Assembly (NCBI GenBank): GCA_946639085.1
Contig: CAMPBP010000044.1
Location: 1-8,537, forward strand
DNA length: 8,537 nt
Source of the DNA: an uncultured Lachnospiraceae bacterium
GTDB lineage: Bacteria > Bacillota > Clostridia > Lachnospirales > Lachnospiraceae
Reading direction: 5' to 3'
Shown here: positions 6,352 through 8,537 of the stretch, in pieces
How the letters are laid out: each line of letters starts with the position of its first letter
How positions within the stretch are numbered: the stretch's first letter is position 1
The notes under the pieces: generated by a model
Told to the model about the DNA's origin: nothing
Database searches by the model: none
The model's input: the letters and a program-made list of their open reading frames with translations, nothing else
Translations under genes and position numbers: made by a program

Positions 6352-7382
6352 CATATGATCTTATAGTTCCGACCTACAAACCGGGGCCCGAATTTCTTAC
6401 GATGATAAAGAAAATGGACTCCCAGACCGTAAGACCGGAAAAGATAATAATCACCAATACAGAGCAGAAGCATTTTGACAGACTTACTTTTGCGACGACT
6501 TTCTCCACCGATTACAAAAATCTCGACGTAAGGCACATCTCAAAGCGTGAGTTCGATCACGGCCGTACCAGAAACGAATCGGTTAAGCGTTCCGAAGCGG
6601 ATTTCTTCCTTATGATGACTCAGGACGCCATGCCGGTGGATGAGAATCTTGCGGAGAGGCTTCTTTATGCCTTAAAGAAGAATCCGGACGTAGCCGTAGC
6701 CTATGCCCGTCAGGTTGCAAGAGACGACTCAAACGAAGCGGAGCGTTACATAAGGACCTTCAACTATCCAAAAGAGTCGGCGGTAAGAGGCGAGGACGAT
6801 ATCGAAACCCTTGGAATAAAGGCTTACTATTGTTCAAACGTCTGCGCGATGTACCGTCGCGACGTGTTTGAAAAACTGGGGGGATTTTTGAATCACACGA
6901 TATTCAACGAAGACATGCTCTATGCCGCAAAAGCCGTACATTCGGGATATCGCATAGCGTATGTGGCGGAAGTTTCGGTGATCCATTCCCACAACTACAC
7001 CTGCAAAGAACAATACAAGAGATATTTTGACAACGGCGTATCCCATGCGAAGCACCCCGAGGTATTCAAAGGACTTAAGGTCAACGACGAAGGCTTAAAG
7101 CTTGTAAAGAAGACGGCGGCACATCTTGTGGGAACGGGACGTACGTTTCAGGTGATTCCTTTTTACATGCAAAGCGCGTGCAAGTTTTTGGGATTCAGAA
7201 AAGGGAAGCATTACAGAAGTCTTTCGAAGCGGGCGATACTCCGATGCACGTCAAATCCTGAATATTGGATAACCGACGAGTTGCTTCGTGACCGCGCATC
7301 CATCGACGCCAGACAGGGTTACGGACGCAGTAAGAAAGAGCTTGAGATGCTGGCCGACAAACCCAAGATGACGAATTTATAA
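6348..7382 (+). CDS. GT2 family glycosyltransferase (rhamnosyltransferase-like), 344 aa
   Basis: Transfers a sugar from a nucleotide donor to a surface-polysaccharide or similar acceptor; donor and acceptor are unknown. The GT-A fold begins at once with YDLIVPTYKPG (3-13), so the ATG at 6348 leaves no room for a later start. Conserved points are FDHGRTRN (69-76), which is frequent in rhamnosyltransferase-type GT2 enzymes, TQDA (91-94) as the metal/nucleotide motif, the NVCAMYRRDVF acceptor-side block (164-174), NED (187-189) as likely catalytic base region, and a histidine-rich HSHNY (213-217). The last 80 residues are basic and lack motifs I know. No transmembrane segment is clear. It has its own promoter behind the LCP terminator, so it is regulated apart from the upstream genes. 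No clear terminator follows it. Confidence 0.92.
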   Translation: MTYDLIVPTYKPGPEFLTMIKKMDSQTVRPEKIIITNTEQKHFDRLTFATTFSTDYKNLDVRHISKREFDHGRTRNESVKRSEADFFLMMTQDAMPVDENLAERLLYALKKNPDVAVAYARQVARDDSNEAERYIRTFNYPKESAVRGEDDIETLGIKAYYCSNVCAMYRRDVFEKLGGFLNHTIFNEDMLYAAKAVHSGYRIAYVAEVSVIHSHNYTCKEQYKRYFDNGVSHAKHPEVFKGLKVNDEGLKLVKKTAAHLVGTGRTFQVIPFYMQSACKFLGFRKGKHYRSLSKRAILRCTSNPEYWITDELLRDRASIDARQGYGRSKKELEMLADKPKMTNL

Positions 7383-7387
7383 AGCCA

Positions 7388-7415
7388 TAACAATTTGAAC
7401 ACAATTAAGACACAA
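7388..7415 (+). promoter_or_regulatory. Three direct repeats with 11-bp period upstream of htrA (possible response-regulator site)
   Basis: TAACAA (7388-7393), ACACAA (7399-7404) and ACACAA (7410-7415) are spaced exactly 11 bp apart, so they face the same side of the helix. On the opposite strand they read TTGTTA/TTGTGT. Tandem repeats with this period are typical of OmpR/PhoB-family response regulator sites. The location, just upstream of or overlapping the likely -35 region of htrA, suits an activator. The regulator is unknown. Confidence 0.45.
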
Positions 7416-7434
7416 ATCGGTTTTACCATCTAAT
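7405..7434 (+). promoter_or_regulatory. Weak candidate promoter for htrA
   Basis: TTAAGA (7405-7410) and TCTAAT (7429-7434) are 18 bases apart, giving a start near 7441. The -35 match is poor (4 of 6), consistent with a promoter that needs an activator at the adjacent repeats. Another arrangement is possible. Confidence 0.3.
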
Positions 7435-7461
7435 CATAAGATGTTGGAAAGACGTTTTATG

Positions 7462-7470
7462 AAAGGAAGG
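7462..7470 (+). promoter_or_regulatory. Ribosome binding site AAAGGAAGG selecting ATG 7480
   Basis: The purine-rich site ends 9 bases before ATG 7480, an ideal distance. In-frame ATGs at 7441 and 7459 also exist but have weaker or no upstream sites, so 7480 is preferred. Confidence 0.7.
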
Positions 7471-7479
7471 GACAACATC

Positions 7480-8537
7480 ATGGAAAACGAATACAACAAC
7501 TACAATCAAAATCAGAATCAAAATACTATAGACGGTTACAGACAAAGCTCCGCAGGCGGCGGATATGCAAGACCGGTGAACAATACGGTTCAGAATCCTT
7601 ATCAGGGCAATCCTTACATCAATGCTCAGCCCGTTAAGGCTCCTTATGGAAAGAAGCCTTCGGTGCTTAAAAAGATATTTGTGGGCTTTGCCATCGGCCT
7701 GGCATTCGGTATCGCTGCAGGCGTAGGATTTTTCGCCATCAACAAGATGGGCGGAAGCGTGAACCTCGTAAATACCGACAAGGCTCAGATCGAAGAGCTT
7801 GAGAAGCAGGTGGCAACGCTTCAGAACACCGTAAGTTCCATAAACGACGGCGGAAGCGTGGTTTACACAGACTCCGACGGTACCACATATTCGACGGTGG
7901 TAACCGATGTTACCGATGTCGTTGAAGCGGTAATGCCCTCCATGGTTTCCATTACAAATCTGTACGAAGAAACCTACAACTACTGGGGCAGAAGATATGT
8001 GGCAGAGAACCAGGCAAGCGGTTCGGGCATCATAATCGGTGAAGATGACGACGAACTTTTCCTGGTAACCAATTTCCACGTAATAGACAGTAACGTTCAG
8101 CTTACGGTACAGTATGTGGATGAATCCGAATCACCCGCTTACGTTAAAGGTTACGACGAATCCATAGATATCGCTGTTTTGTCGGTTAAGAAATCCGATC
8201 TTTCACAGGATACCTTAAATACAATAAAGGTGGCAAAACTCGGCGATTCAAACGCTCTTAAGATCGGTGAACCCGCCATTGCCATCGGTAATGCTCTCGG
8301 TTACGGACAGTCCGTTACCACCGGCGTTATCTCGGCTCTTAACAGAGACATCGAGATGGAGAACACGATTGATTCCCTTATCCAGACAAACGCAGCCATT
8401 AACCCCGGTAACTCCGGCGGTGCGCTCCTTAACATCAAGGGTGAAGTAATCGGTATCAACTCCAATAAACTGGGCGGATCGGCCGTTGAAGGTATGGGTT
8501 ATGCCATTCCCATAAGCGATGTAAAAGATACCATTGA
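7480..8537 (+). CDS. htrA: HtrA/DegP-type membrane-anchored serine protease, 3' end outside window
   Basis: Degrades or refolds misfolded proteins at the outer face of the membrane. The 352 visible residues hold an Asn/Gln/Tyr/Gly-rich cytoplasmic tail (1-58), a basic flank (KKPSVLKK), one membrane segment (about 65-88), and a short predicted coiled coil with heptad hydrophobics at 104, 107, 111, 114, 118 and 121. The trypsin-like domain starts near 143. The catalytic triad is complete: His200 in TNFHVI, Asp230 in SIDIAVL and Ser312 in NPGNSGGAL. The family Gly-rich strand (AIAIGNALGYG, 266-276) and GVISALNRD (282-290) are present. One or more PDZ domains are expected beyond the window but cannot be seen. 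Translation is open to the last base with no stop. In B. subtilis, htrA homologues respond to secretion stress through a two-component system; a similar control here is inference. Confidence 0.95.
   Translation, partial: MENEYNNYNQNQNQNTIDGYRQSSAGGGYARPVNNTVQNPYQGNPYINAQPVKAPYGKKPSVLKKIFVGFAIGLAFGIAAGVGFFAINKMGGSVNLVNTDKAQIEELEKQVATLQNTVSSINDGGSVVYTDSDGTTYSTVVTDVTDVVEAVMPSMVSITNLYEETYNYWGRRYVAENQASGSGIIIGEDDDELFLVTNFHVIDSNVQLTVQYVDESESPAYVKGYDESIDIAVLSVKKSDLSQDTLNTIKVAKLGDSNALKIGEPAIAIGNALGYGQSVTTGVISALNRDIEMENTIDSLIQTNAAINPGNSGGALLNIKGEVIGINSNKLGGSAVEGMGYAIPISDVKDTI

Noticed and set aside
7423..8079. 218-residue open frame on the - strand opposite htrA
   Set aside because: It lies wholly opposite a protease frame with a complete catalytic triad, has no recognisable domain, is rich in His/Val/Ile/Cys as expected of a reverse translation, and I see no ribosome site or promoter for it.
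1..8537. CRISPR arrays, tRNA/rRNA genes, insertion sequences, attachment sites, riboswitches
   Set aside because: I looked for regular long repeats, tRNA-like cloverleaf sequences, transposase motifs and terminal inverted repeats and saw none; the intergenic gaps are all about 100 bases or less.

Overview
The window reads as a low-to-moderate-GC Firmicute, most likely a clostridial species of the Lachnospiraceae type. This rests on the Gram-positive-specific LytR-CpsA-Psr (LCP) protein, AGA-rich codon use, strong GGAGG-type ribosome binding sites and the overall protein flavour. I cannot name the species from sequence alone. All six supported genes lie on the + strand; the first is cut by the left window edge and the last by the right edge.

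Layout. Positions 1-1283 hold the C-terminal three quarters of an alpha-phosphohexomutase (phosphoglucomutase type). Six bases later comes a 779-residue protein with two family-2 glycosyltransferase (GT2) domains (1290-3629). A roughly 100-base gap carries a candidate promoter and a strong ribosome binding site, and leads to a polytopic priming sugar-phosphate transferase of the WcaJ/CpsE class starting at TTG (3730-5136). An LCP family cell-wall attachment protein follows 20 bases later (5157-6248) and ends at a textbook intrinsic terminator (6259-6292). An extended -10 promoter sits directly behind the terminator and drives a separate 344-residue GT2 enzyme (6348-7382). Last is a membrane-anchored HtrA/DegP-type serine protease (7480 to the window end), preceded by a short region with an 11-bp-periodic direct repeat.

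How the genes work together (inference from families and context). The mutase interconverts glucose-6-P and glucose-1-P and so feeds nucleotide-sugar synthesis. The priming transferase loads the first sugar-phosphate onto undecaprenyl phosphate, the GT2 enzymes extend the lipid-linked chain, and the LCP protein transfers the finished polymer to peptidoglycan. The first four genes therefore look like one end of a cell-surface polysaccharide locus. No flippase, polymerase or chain-length regulator is present here. HtrA handles extracytoplasmic protein quality control and may simply be a neighbour.

I find no convincing evidence of a wholly new system. The points most worth a second look are non-coding or architectural: a 14-bp intragenic hairpin near the start of the double GT2 gene, a three-fold 11-bp repeat before htrA, a possible leaderless 10-codon ORF with an ATGA overlap before the 344-residue GT2 gene, and paired TTGTAAA repeats 20 bp apart at the priming-transferase promoter.
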